A program made the position numbers and the translations under genes. From positions 1 through 5,910 of the forward strand of contig JAGHAD010000020.1 of the NCBI GenBank assembly GCA_021161685.1: 5,910 nt of DNA, written 5' to 3'. Source of the stretch: Thermoplasmata archaeon (GTDB lineage Archaea; Thermoplasmatota; E2; DHVEG-1; B18-G2). The notes under the pieces were generated by a model. It was not told the origin of the DNA. It saw only the letters and a program-made list of their open reading frames with translations, and searched no databases. Positions 1-5,798 of this stretch are shown here, piece after piece; the stretch's first letter is position 1; the number at the start of each line of letters is the position of its first letter.

Positions 1-1272
1 CGGCTGATAAGAGAAGAGATGGAGAGAACAGGTCACCAAGAGGTCTATTTTCCTTTGCTGATACCGGAATCTCTCTTTAAAAAAGAAGAAGAGCACATAA
101 AGGGCTTTGGAAAGGAAGTTTACTGGATCACCCATGCGGGGGAAAACGAGCTTGAAGAAAGATGGTTACTTAGACCGACATCTGAAACCGCAATGTATCC
201 AATATTTTCTTTATGGATTCGATCGCACTCCGATCTACCTTTCAAAGTCTTCCAGATCGTTAACACCTTTAGGTATGAGACAAAGCAAACGAGAGCTTTC
301 ATAAGGGTAAGAGAAATTCACTTTTTCGAGGCACATACCTGCCACAGAGATTTCGAGGATGCGGAAAGGCAAGTAGAGGAAGATAAGGAGATAGCCAGAA
401 GGTTTTTTAGAAAACTCTGCATCCCGTTCATATTTAACAAGAGACCTGAATGGGATAAGTTCGCTGGAGCATTCTATACCATAAGCATCGATGCCTTTAT
501 GCCATCTGGCAGAACCTTACAGCTTGGATCGATCCATCACTACAAAGACAACTTCTCAAAACCTTACAACATAACCTACGAAGATAAGGATGGAAAGAGG
601 AAGTACTGTCACCAAACTACCTATGGGATGAGCGAAAGGGTGCTCGGAGCAATAGTTGGCATTCATGGGGACAATAAAGGTTTGGTTCTTCCTCCAGAAA
701 TAGCTCCAATAAAAGTTGTGATTATACCCATAATTTTCAAAGGTAAGAAAGAAGCAATCATAAACAGGTGTCTGGAAATAGAGAACACTCTAAAAGAAGC
801 TTCCATAACATGCACCACCGATCTAAGGGAAGATACTCCAGGTAGTAAATTTTATGACTGGGAATTAAGGGGTGTTCCGGTGAGGATAGAGATAGGACCT
901 AGAGAGGTTGAAAATAATACCGTCGTTCTTGCAAGGAGAGATACTGGAGAAAGGATAGAGGTTAGAAAAGATGAAGTGATAGAAAAGGTAAAAGAGCTCT
1001 TTGGAAAAATAGAAGAGAATCTCTACAACAGTGCAAAGAGGATGCTGGAAGAGAGCATAGTTAGGGTTTACGATTTAGAGGAAGCAAAGAAACATGAAAA
1101 GAAGATACTCGAAATGCCTTGGTGCGGTAACGAGAAATGCGCCCTGCATGCTGAGGAAAAGCTCGATGTAAAAACGCTTGGAGAGGCGGTAGATGTAAAG
1201 GAAGTTAAAGGTAATTGCCCGGTTTGTGGAAAGTCTGCAAACTGTATAGTGAGATTCGCAAAAACGTACTGA
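1..1272 (+). CDS. proS: Proline--tRNA ligase (ProRS), archaeal/eukaryote type, 5' end missing
   Basis: Charges tRNA(Pro) with proline in the cytoplasm, as a class II synthetase. The frame is open to the first base of the window, so the ATG at 19 is internal (Met before ERTGHQEVYFP) and the true start lies upstream. By memory of family members of about 480 residues, roughly 60 N-terminal residues are missing. Visible signatures in order: the RPTSETAMYP proline-site motif (bases 172-201); class II motif 2, FRYE...RVREIHFFEAHT (268-342); class II motif 3, GMSERVLGA (625-651), running into the anticodon-binding domain from about APIKVVIIPI (703). The C-terminal zinc domain follows, with cysteine pairs CGNEKC and CPVC (about 1123-1230), and the protein ends Lys-Thr-Tyr as this subclass does. 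All motifs look intact. Its TGA stop is fused to the ribosome binding site of the next gene, so the two are probably co-translated. Confidence 0.97.
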   Translation, partial: RLIREEMERTGHQEVYFPLLIPESLFKKEEEHIKGFGKEVYWITHAGENELEERWLLRPTSETAMYPIFSLWIRSHSDLPFKVFQIVNTFRYETKQTRAFIRVREIHFFEAHTCHRDFEDAERQVEEDKEIARRFFRKLCIPFIFNKRPEWDKFAGAFYTISIDAFMPSGRTLQLGSIHHYKDNFSKPYNITYEDKDGKRKYCHQTTYGMSERVLGAIVGIHGDNKGLVLPPEIAPIKVVIIPIIFKGKKEAIINRCLEIENTLKEASITCTTDLREDTPGSKFYDWELRGVPVRIEIGPREVENNTVVLARRDTGERIEVRKDEVIEKVKELFGKIEENLYNSAKRMLEESIVRVYDLEEAKKHEKKILEMPWCGNEKCALHAEEKLDVKTLGEAVDVKEVKGNCPVCGKSANCIVRFAKTY

Positions 1273-1278
1273 GGTGAT
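1271..1278 (+). promoter_or_regulatory. Strong Shine-Dalgarno for the small membrane protein
   Basis: GAGGTGAT is an uninterrupted match to the archaeal 16S rRNA tail and lies 5 nt before the GTG at 1284. Its first two bases (GA) are also the last two bases of the proS TGA stop. It decides the GTG start of the next gene and suggests that ribosomes finishing proS re-initiate there. Confidence 0.85.
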
Positions 1279-1283
1279 TTAAG

Positions 1284-1658
1284 GTGTCAGGCATATGGAG
1301 AGAGTTGAGGTTGCCGGTAACGATACTGATGCTCGTTGTGGGGCTCATCCTGTTATTAACTGGAATTATCTGGATATGGTTTCCAAGAATTTCAGCTGGC
1401 TTTCTATCAGAGCTTGCCAATTCTCTAGCTAACTGGAATTACTATGCGCTCGTTGCAGGAATAATTCTGTTGATATCTGGCATATGGTACTTATGCGATT
1501 TCATCAAGAAGAGAAAAACCCTCCTTGAAAAAATGAAGACGGACAGGAGATCTGAATTTGTTAAGAGGAGAAAGGAACTGGAAAAGATAGCAAAGAGCCT
1601 ACCAAGAAAGTATGAGAAGATGCTCTTGGAGAAAATGGAAGAACTTAAGATAAAGTAG
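1284..1658 (+). CDS. Small two-helix membrane protein with a basic cytoplasmic tail, function unknown
   Basis: A 124-residue protein that I do not recognise with confidence; it may belong to an archaeal DUF such as DUF3198, but this is a weak memory. Two hydrophobic segments are clear: about residues 11-33 (rich in Leu, Ile, Val, ending near WIWFP) and about 54-74 (ALVAGIILLISGIWYL). A short loop of about 20 residues joins them. From residue 75 the chain is highly charged (KKRK, DRR, KRRKELEK) and probably an amphipathic helix or coiled coil; by the positive-inside rule this tail and the N-terminus face the cytoplasm. The GTG start is set by the perfect ribosome binding site at 1271-1278. It lies between proS and a tRNA methyltransferase gene, which argues for co-expression with translation genes but does not show that it acts in translation. 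Confidence 0.85.
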   Translation: MSGIWRELRLPVTILMLVVGLILLLTGIIWIWFPRISAGFLSELANSLANWNYYALVAGIILLISGIWYLCDFIKKRKTLLEKMKTDRRSEFVKRRKELEKIAKSLPRKYEKMLLEKMEELKIK

Positions 1659-1662
1659 GTGA
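1657..1662 (+). promoter_or_regulatory. Shine-Dalgarno that argues against the GTG start of trmJ
   Basis: AGGTGA overlaps the TAG stop of the membrane protein gene (1656-1658). It is 19 nt from the GTG at 1682, too far for normal use, but 4 nt from an in-frame ATT at 1667. No better ribosome binding site lies between. It is therefore the main evidence that trmJ begins upstream of 1682. Confidence 0.6.
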
Positions 1663-1681
1663 GAAAATTCCGGATTTCTGC

Positions 1682-2371
1682 GTGATCTTAGTTGAACCGA
1701 GATACAGCGGTAACATAGGTCTCGTCGCGAGATGCATGAAGAATTTTGGTATCAAAGATCTCTACCTAGTGAAACCTTGCGTCATAAATGATGATGCAAG
1801 GCGGAGAGCAGTACATGCTCAGGAAATCATAGATAATGCAAAGATATTCAATTCATTTGAAGAAGCGCTCAAAGAAATAGATTATGCAGTAGCCACCTCT
1901 TCGATCACCGTTGAAAACGAAAAAGCCTTCTTAAGGAAGGCCATTTCGCTCAGGGAATTTGTAAATGAAATAAAGGATCTTAAAGGCAAGGTTGGCTTGA
2001 TTTTTGGAAGGGAAGACTACGGTCTCTTTAACCATGAGATTGCCGAATGCGATGCCCTCGTTACGATACCAACTAGCGATAGGTACAGATCTCTTAGCCT
2101 CTCCCATGCGGTAGCTATTTTCTTGTACGAGATATTTGCATCTAGTTATTCAGAGGAAAGAAAAGAGAGAAACATAGGGTATACTGAGAAGAAAACGATG
2201 TACAGGTACTTTGAAGAAATTTTGGACTTAATAGAATATCCCTCTCACAAACTGGAAAGAATGAAAGTCGTTTTTAGAAGAGTCATAGGAAGAGCAAAAC
2301 TAACCATCTGGGAATATCACACACTGATGGGCGTTATGAGCGAGATTGTAAGGAGGCTTAAGTCTAGATAG
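1682..2371 (+). CDS. trmJ: SPOUT-class tRNA 2'-O-methyltransferase, TrmJ-like
   Basis: Predicted S-adenosylmethionine-dependent 2'-O-methyltransferase. Family members methylate the ribose at tRNA position 32, and the archaeal enzyme studied in Sulfolobus acts on C32. The three knotted-fold motifs are visible: motif 1, EPRYSGNIGLVARCMKNFG, at residues 5-23; motif 2, GLIFGREDYGL, around 104-114, with its Arg-Glu; and motif 3, IPTSDRYRSLSLSHAVAIFL, around 129-148, which ties the trefoil knot and binds the cofactor. The C-terminal stretch FRRVIGRAKLTIWEYHTLMGV matches the extension of TrmJ-type proteins. The GTG at 1682 begins in the middle of the first beta strand (VILVEP) and has no properly spaced ribosome binding site. 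Codons for IPDFC precede it in frame, back to an ATT at 1667, and the nearest upstream stop is at 1646. I give the conservative GTG start. Third gene of the proS run; its end overlaps the convergent gene by 8 bp. Confidence 0.88.
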   Translation: MILVEPRYSGNIGLVARCMKNFGIKDLYLVKPCVINDDARRRAVHAQEIIDNAKIFNSFEEALKEIDYAVATSSITVENEKAFLRKAISLREFVNEIKDLKGKVGLIFGREDYGLFNHEIAECDALVTIPTSDRYRSLSLSHAVAIFLYEIFASSYSEERKERNIGYTEKKTMYRYFEEILDLIEYPSHKLERMKVVFRRVIGRAKLTIWEYHTLMGVMSEIVRRLKSR

Positions 2372-2588
2372 TTTCTATGGAGAAAAGGATCTTGCATCCT
2401 TTGAGGGCATTGTGCACTTTATCCGCAAACCATACTAGATCGCTAACGTCTACGTTTTTCCTATTCCAATCGTATACAAAATCGTAGTTCCCTTTTATTG
2501 GCTCGAAACCCATGTTCATCAACTGGTCCCTGACCTCTGAAGGGGAAGCTCCTTCGCTATTAAAGAATATCTTGAGATAGGTTTTCAT
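2364..2588 (-). CDS. Small conserved-looking archaeal protein, function unknown
   Basis: A 74-residue soluble protein with no function I can name. The pattern is strand (TYLKIFFN), an SEGASPSEV turn leading into a helix (residues 12-28), then GFEPIKGNYDFVYDW, a second helix (DLVWFADKVHNAL), and a final strand (CKILFSIETI). This suggests a compact alpha/beta, perhaps ferredoxin-like, fold. The balanced composition and clear secondary structure argue that it is a real gene. The ATG is the only usual start before an in-frame stop at 2607-2609. No Shine-Dalgarno precedes it, unlike the genes upstream, so it may be translated from a leaderless transcript of its own (see 2611-2618) or weakly within the pyrG transcript. 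Its last 8 bp overlap the end of trmJ on the other strand. Confidence 0.75.
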   Translation of the reverse strand: MKTYLKIFFNSEGASPSEVRDQLMNMGFEPIKGNYDFVYDWNRKNVDVSDLVWFADKVHNALKGCKILFSIETI

Positions 2589-2610
2589 GTATCGTGTAAA
2601 GGAATTTTAC

Positions 2611-2618
2611 GTATTAAA
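2611..2618 (-). promoter_or_regulatory. Possible TATA box for the 74-aa gene
   Basis: The minus strand reads TTTAATAC here, about 23-30 bp before the ATG at 2588. With archaeal spacing of about 26 bp from box to start site, transcription would begin at or next to the ATG, which fits the missing Shine-Dalgarno. The match is weak and overlaps the end of the upstream gene; an alternative is simple read-through from the pyrG promoter. Confidence 0.25.
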
Positions 2619-2925
2619 GCTTAGTGAATGTTCCAAGCTCTTTACGTAAAAATAATGAACCCACCCTCGCCAATGAACTTCTAAAGAAACCTATTCTTGG
2701 ATTATACCAATCCAGAAAATTCTCGCATGGAAATTCATCACAATCTATGCATTTTGAAAGTTTCCTGTTCGTAGCACATTCATAGATTGGACAAACATCG
2801 AATTTCGTAAATCTCTTTAAAAACCATGGTTTACCTTTTGTCTCGACACAACCTTTACATCTTTTCCTCTTAAAATCTCTGCAGATCTCACACAACGCTC
2901 CGCAAGGAGCATACCTAAGCTTCAT
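2614..2925 (-). CDS. Cysteine-rich DUF3795-like protein, probable metal binder
   Basis: A 103-residue protein with ten cysteines, nearly all in the first two thirds: C8, C12, C15, C23, C26, C45, C50, C59, C62 and C67. The arrangement APCGALCEIC, CKGC, CPIYEC, CIDCDEFPCENF follows the pattern of DUF3795 proteins (CGxxCxxC ... CxGC ... CxxC.EFPC). These are small archaeal and bacterial proteins thought to bind zinc or another metal, with no established biochemical role. The C-terminal 30 residues are basic and aromatic, without cysteine. The start is supported by GGTGA at 2935-2939. The gene follows the protease gene by 17 bp and probably shares its transcript. The family call rests on the cysteine pattern, not on a search. 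Confidence 0.82.
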   Translation of the reverse strand: MKLRYAPCGALCEICRDFKRKRCKGCVETKGKPWFLKRFTKFDVCPIYECATNRKLSKCIDCDEFPCENFLDWYNPRIGFFRSSLARVGSLFLRKELGTFTKL

Positions 2926-2935
2926 TTTTTTTTTT
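2925..2935 (+). terminator. Run of 11 T on the plus strand, possible U-tract terminator
   Basis: Archaeal RNA polymerase terminates at U-rich tracts without needing a hairpin. This is the longest T run I see in the window. Transcripts of the proS run that pass the trmJ stop have no room to end before entering the convergent genes, and could stop here after about 550 nt of antisense RNA. The same bases are the spacer before the Cys-rich gene on the other strand, so the terminator role is only a possibility. Confidence 0.25.
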
Positions 2936-2939
2936 CACC
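2935..2939 (-). promoter_or_regulatory. Shine-Dalgarno for the Cys-rich gene
   Basis: On the minus strand, GGTGA lies 9 nt before the ATG at 2925 and 3 nt after the TAA stop of the protease gene. The spacer is filled entirely by an A tract that runs into the ATG itself. Confidence 0.7.
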
Positions 2940-2942
2940 AAA

Positions 2943-4049
2943 TTAGGTTGATATGGGATAAACTGGAAAGGGAACGAAGCAAAGGATCAGGATAATAATG
3001 GCTAGAAGAAAAAGGAGTTTTCTCTTGTTATCTATTGGAGATATATCGTTGAGGGGAGGAGGGTGATAAATTCCAAGAACGAGCAGTACAAAAAGGGCAA
3101 AAAACCACCAGCCAGTAAAGATCAAAGCGAGAACGGATGCCCACCCAATGTACTTCTGTCTTTCTCCAAGAACAGCCCTAGCTATGTGCCCTCCATCCAA
3201 CTGTCCGACTGGAAACAGGTTTATTGCCGTTACCAGTAAACCAACCCAACCAGCAAACGCAGTTGGACTTAGGCGAACTGCATGATGTAGTGGAATGTTG
3301 AGAATGAGTTTGCAGAGGATATAAAATAGCAAGGATTCTCCAAGTGCATATCCCTCTTTACCTAGGCTCTCTATAGGAATAACGCTTGATTGGGCGATTC
3401 CTATCATGGTTATTGGAATGGCAACAAGAAAACCGGCTAAAGGTCCCGATATGCCAACATCGAAGAGGATTTTTCTATTGGAAAGAGGTTCCCTGCTTGA
3501 TATGAGGGCACCAAAAGTGCCTATGTTGAGGCCTGGCATGATAGGTGGTACCGGTATGAAGAAAGGAAGAGATGCTTTTATGTTATGAAATTTCGATGCG
3601 TAGTAATGTGCCATTTCGTGGACGCCCAATATAGTTAACAGAGGGAGTGAGAATAGGAGGAAGCCTTCTATTAGGTTATTGGGATCTGTTATGGTTTTCA
3701 ATCCTCCTTTTTCCAATATCGATGATTGTCCTCCCACGAGCAATGCACCGGTTAATATGGTTGTTATCAAGGTTGCCACGAGCAGGATAAGGTTAACATA
3801 AATGGGTAAAGCCTTTCTTTTGATTTTCCTTATCACATGGATCATCGTTTCTCCGCTTTCTTCCCTTATTATTGGTATGAGACCATGAGATGATAAAAGA
3901 ACCCTCAGGGATTCGAAATTCTCCTCGAGTCTACTTCTATCTATTCTACAAAAGAAGGTTATCCCTTCTCCATCTGCACAAACATCGTAGAATGGAAAAT
4001 ACAAACCAACCCAGCTCTTTATTCTTTCTAAATCAACGCTTTCTTGCAT
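2943..4049 (-). CDS. Site-2-type intramembrane zinc metalloprotease (peptidase family M50)
   Basis: A 368-residue polytopic membrane protein expected to cleave substrates within or next to the membrane. The zinc site is intact: HEMAH at residues 144-148 inside a hydrophobic segment, and the third ligand Asp285 in GQLDGGH, preceded by NLFPV. Other family marks are IGTFGALI (about 176-183) and DVGISGPLAGF (197-207). Residues 1-80 form a soluble, charged N-terminal domain (FFCRIDRSRLEENFE...IIREESGETMI), like that of archaeal, cyanobacterial and plant EGY-type members. About seven membrane segments follow: roughly 82-105, 128-150, 196-222, 236-252, 266-290, 300-326 and 343-362. No PDZ or CBS domain is seen, so it is not RseP- or SpoIVFB-like in layout. 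The ATG lies 1 bp after the pyrG stop, with a strong binding site inside the end of pyrG. The substrate cannot be told from the sequence. Confidence 0.93.
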   Translation of the reverse strand: MQESVDLERIKSWVGLYFPFYDVCADGEGITFFCRIDRSRLEENFESLRVLLSSHGLIPIIREESGETMIHVIRKIKRKALPIYVNLILLVATLITTILTGALLVGGQSSILEKGGLKTITDPNNLIEGFLLFSLPLLTILGVHEMAHYYASKFHNIKASLPFFIPVPPIMPGLNIGTFGALISSREPLSNRKILFDVGISGPLAGFLVAIPITMIGIAQSSVIPIESLGKEGYALGESLLFYILCKLILNIPLHHAVRLSPTAFAGWVGLLVTAINLFPVGQLDGGHIARAVLGERQKYIGWASVLALIFTGWWFFALFVLLVLGIYHPPPLNDISPIDNKRKLLFLLAIIILILCFVPFPVYPIST

Positions 4050-4050
4050 C

Positions 4051-5664
4051 CTACCTCCTCGCAGCTTTTATCAGCCCGTCGAATAGAGGGGAAGGTTTCA
4101 TTGGTCTAGATTTAAATTCTGGATGTGCCTGTGTCGCAACAAAGAATTTATGGTCTGGTAGCTCCATAAATTCCATTAACAAACCATCAAGAGATTTCCC
4201 AGAAAAAACGATTCCTCCCTTTTCAAGAACATCCACATAATCTGGATTTACTTCATACCTATGCCTATGCCTTTCATAAACTATATCCTTTCCATATAAT
4301 CTGTAAACGAGTGTTCCTCTTTTGAGTCGGGCTGGATATGCTCCAAGGCGCATGGTTGCTCCATATCTAGATTCATGCAATATTTTAGCTTGCTCCGGTA
4401 TGAATGAAACCACGGGATGAGGTGTATTTTCATCTATCTCTACGCTGTTTGCATCCTTTAAATTACAAACATTTCTCGCAAACTCGACAACCGCAAGTTG
4501 CATGCCAAGGCAAAGTCCAAGAAATGGGATGTTGTGCTCCCTGCAGTACTTGATCGCCCTTATCTTTCCCTCTATTCCCGTCAATCCAAATCCACCGGGA
4601 ACAATAACCCCATCTAAATCGCTGAGCTCCTTTAACTTTTCAGGACATTTTTCAAAAGTCTTTGAATCTATCCATGCTATCTCTGGCTTCAGGCGGTTTG
4701 CCCAAGCTGCATGTTTTATGGCTTCAATTACAGATATGTATGAATCGGAGAGTTTACACGAACCTATATCGAAGTATTTGCCAACAATTCCTATTTTAAC
4801 TGGTTCACTGAAGCTCTTTACTTCTTCAACAAACCTTTTCCATTCTTGCATTCTACATTCTCTTTTTTCAAGCCCTAGTTTTTCCAAGATTTTTCTCGAT
4901 AATCCTTGTTCCTCGAATAGGATGGGAACTTCGTATATATTCTCGAGATCTTGATCAGATATAACATCTTCTTCGTGAACGTTGCAAAAGAGAGCTATTT
5001 TTTCTCTCCTTATCTTATCAAGTGGTTTTTCAGATCTCGCTATAATGAAGTCGGGTTGTATACCTATTTCCCTTAGCAACTTCACGGAATGCTGGGTTGG
5101 CTTGGTTTTCTGTTCCCCAAGGGTTGAGGGAGAAGGAACATAGGTTACATGAACGAAGATCACTTTCTCTCCCTCCAATTTCATCTGTCTGACCGCCTCA
5201 AGGAATAGGATGTTTTCGTAATCGCCGACCGTCCCTCCTATTTCAACCAGCACAAAATCTACCTTCTCTTTCCTAGCAACCTTCCTTATCCTCTCTTTTA
5301 TCTCATCGGTTATGTGGGGAATTGGCTGAACGGTTTTTCCCAGATATTCTCCTCTCCTTTCCTTCTCTATAACTGCATAATAGACCTGACCAGTTGTTAT
5401 GTTGTGGCTCTTCGGTATATTCTTATCCAAGAATCTCTCGTAATGACCGAGATCTTGATCTATCTCTCCACCATCTTCAGTGACCCATACCTCACCATGC
5501 TCCGTTGGTCTCAATGTTCCCGCATCAAAATTGATATAGGGGTCTATCTTTATCGCCGTAACCTCATAACCATGAAACTGAAGTATTTTTCCTATAGATG
5601 CGGTGGTTATACCCTTTCCCAAACCAGAAATGACCCCACCTGTAACGATTATGTAATAGACCAT
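4051..5664 (-). CDS. pyrG: CTP synthase (glutamine-hydrolysing)
   Basis: Makes CTP from UTP, ATP and glutamine, the last step of de novo pyrimidine nucleotide synthesis, in the cytoplasm. At 537 residues it is of normal length with both domains complete. Amidoligase domain (about 1-265): P-loop GGVISGLGKG at 9-18, KIDPYINFDAGT at 39-50, EDGGEIDQDLGHYERF at 63-78, VEIGGTVGD at 140-148, and the UTP/CTP-site GEQKTKPTQHS at 183-193. Glutaminase domain (about 290-537): PGGFG at 356-360, nucleophile Cys385 in GLCLGMQ, and His514/Glu516 in QAHPEF. One oddity is Thr362 where GGFGxRGxEGK normally has Arg. The start MVYYIIVTGG fits the family; there is no Shine-Dalgarno, but a TATA-like box lies about 30 bp upstream, suggesting a very short leader. 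First gene of the minus-strand run, directly followed by the M50 protease gene. Confidence 0.98.
   Translation of the reverse strand: MVYYIIVTGGVISGLGKGITTASIGKILQFHGYEVTAIKIDPYINFDAGTLRPTEHGEVWVTEDGGEIDQDLGHYERFLDKNIPKSHNITTGQVYYAVIEKERRGEYLGKTVQPIPHITDEIKERIRKVARKEKVDFVLVEIGGTVGDYENILFLEAVRQMKLEGEKVIFVHVTYVPSPSTLGEQKTKPTQHSVKLLREIGIQPDFIIARSEKPLDKIRREKIALFCNVHEEDVISDQDLENIYEVPILFEEQGLSRKILEKLGLEKRECRMQEWKRFVEEVKSFSEPVKIGIVGKYFDIGSCKLSDSYISVIEAIKHAAWANRLKPEIAWIDSKTFEKCPEKLKELSDLDGVIVPGGFGLTGIEGKIRAIKYCREHNIPFLGLCLGMQLAVVEFARNVCNLKDANSVEIDENTPHPVVSFIPEQAKILHESRYGATMRLGAYPARLKRGTLVYRLYGKDIVYERHRHRYEVNPDYVDVLEKGGIVFSGKSLDGLLMEFMELPDHKFFVATQAHPEFKSRPMKPSPLFDGLIKAARR
4053..4058 (-). promoter_or_regulatory. 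Shine-Dalgarno of the protease gene, inside the end of pyrG
   Basis: GGAGGT on the minus strand is built from the last two Arg codons (AGG AGG) and the TAG stop of pyrG, 3 nt before the protease ATG. It ties translation of the protease to that of CTP synthase. Confidence 0.75.
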
Positions 5665-5691
5665 AACAGTAAGATAAAAAAGGTCTTCTGG

Positions 5692-5698
5692 TTTAAAT
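5692..5698 (-). promoter_or_regulatory. Probable TATA box of pyrG and the following genes
   Basis: The minus strand reads ATTTAAA (then CC), centred about 30 bp before the pyrG ATG, preceded by A-rich sequence (CCCAAAACG) suitable for a TFB recognition element. A start site 26-27 bp downstream falls about 3-5 nt before the ATG, giving an almost leaderless mRNA and explaining the lack of a ribosome binding site. Confidence 0.6.
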
Positions 5699-5754
5699 CG
5701 TTTTGGGTTTGACTCTAAAAAGAAAGCAGACTGTCAACTTTTTATGAATTTAGG

Positions 5755-5762
5755 TATTTAAA
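5755..5762 (+). promoter_or_regulatory. Probable TATA box of the right-edge gene
   Basis: TATTTAAA, followed by CC, is the same ATTTAAACC 9-mer as in the pyrG promoter but in the opposite orientation. With 26-27 bp spacing, transcription would start near 5784-5786, that is after the left arm of the hairpin at 5763-5798, leaving the 3' arm free in the mRNA. Confidence 0.5.
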
Positions 5763-5798
5763 CCCCTCCTAGACCGGTTTGAATAGGTCTAGGAGGGG
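5763..5798. repeat. Perfect 13-bp inverted repeat, hairpin over a ribosome binding site
   Basis: CCCCTCCTAGACC (5763-5775) and GGTCTAGGAGGGG (5786-5798) pair without a mismatch around a 10-nt loop (GGTTTGAATA). The stem is G+C-rich and would be stable in RNA. The 3' arm holds AGGAGGGG directly before the ATG at 5799, so a transcript containing both arms would hide its ribosome binding site. No T tract follows, so it is not a classical intrinsic terminator. Confidence 0.9.

Noticed and set aside
19..21. ATG at 19 as the start of proS
   Set aside because: The frame is open to base 1 and the residues before it (RLIREE) continue the helix that family members have before the VYFPLL strand; the gene is cut by the window edge.
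313..342. Apparent one-residue deletion in ProRS motif 2 compared with some methanogen enzymes (REIHFFEAHT against REITTFKEAHT)
   Set aside because: Eukaryotic ProRS has the same shorter spacing in this loop, so it is normal variation and not damage.
1205..1420. 71-codon minus-strand frame over the proS end
   Set aside because: It is antisense to the zinc domain of ProRS and to the next gene, without a ribosome binding site or coherent composition.
3890..4240. 116-codon open frame on the plus strand
   Set aside because: It lies antisense to the pyrG-protease junction, where both real genes are strongly supported.
4502..4954. 150-codon open frame on the plus strand
   Set aside because: It lies wholly antisense to pyrG, whose motifs are complete; its Ser/Pro/Phe-rich text has no recognisable domain.
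5314..5712. 132-codon open frame on the plus strand
   Set aside because: It is antisense to the N-terminal part of pyrG and runs across the pyrG promoter; no binding site or family motif supports it.
5763..5798. Hairpin as an intrinsic transcription terminator
   Set aside because: No T tract follows on either side and the stem abuts a start codon, so a role at the ribosome binding site is more likely.
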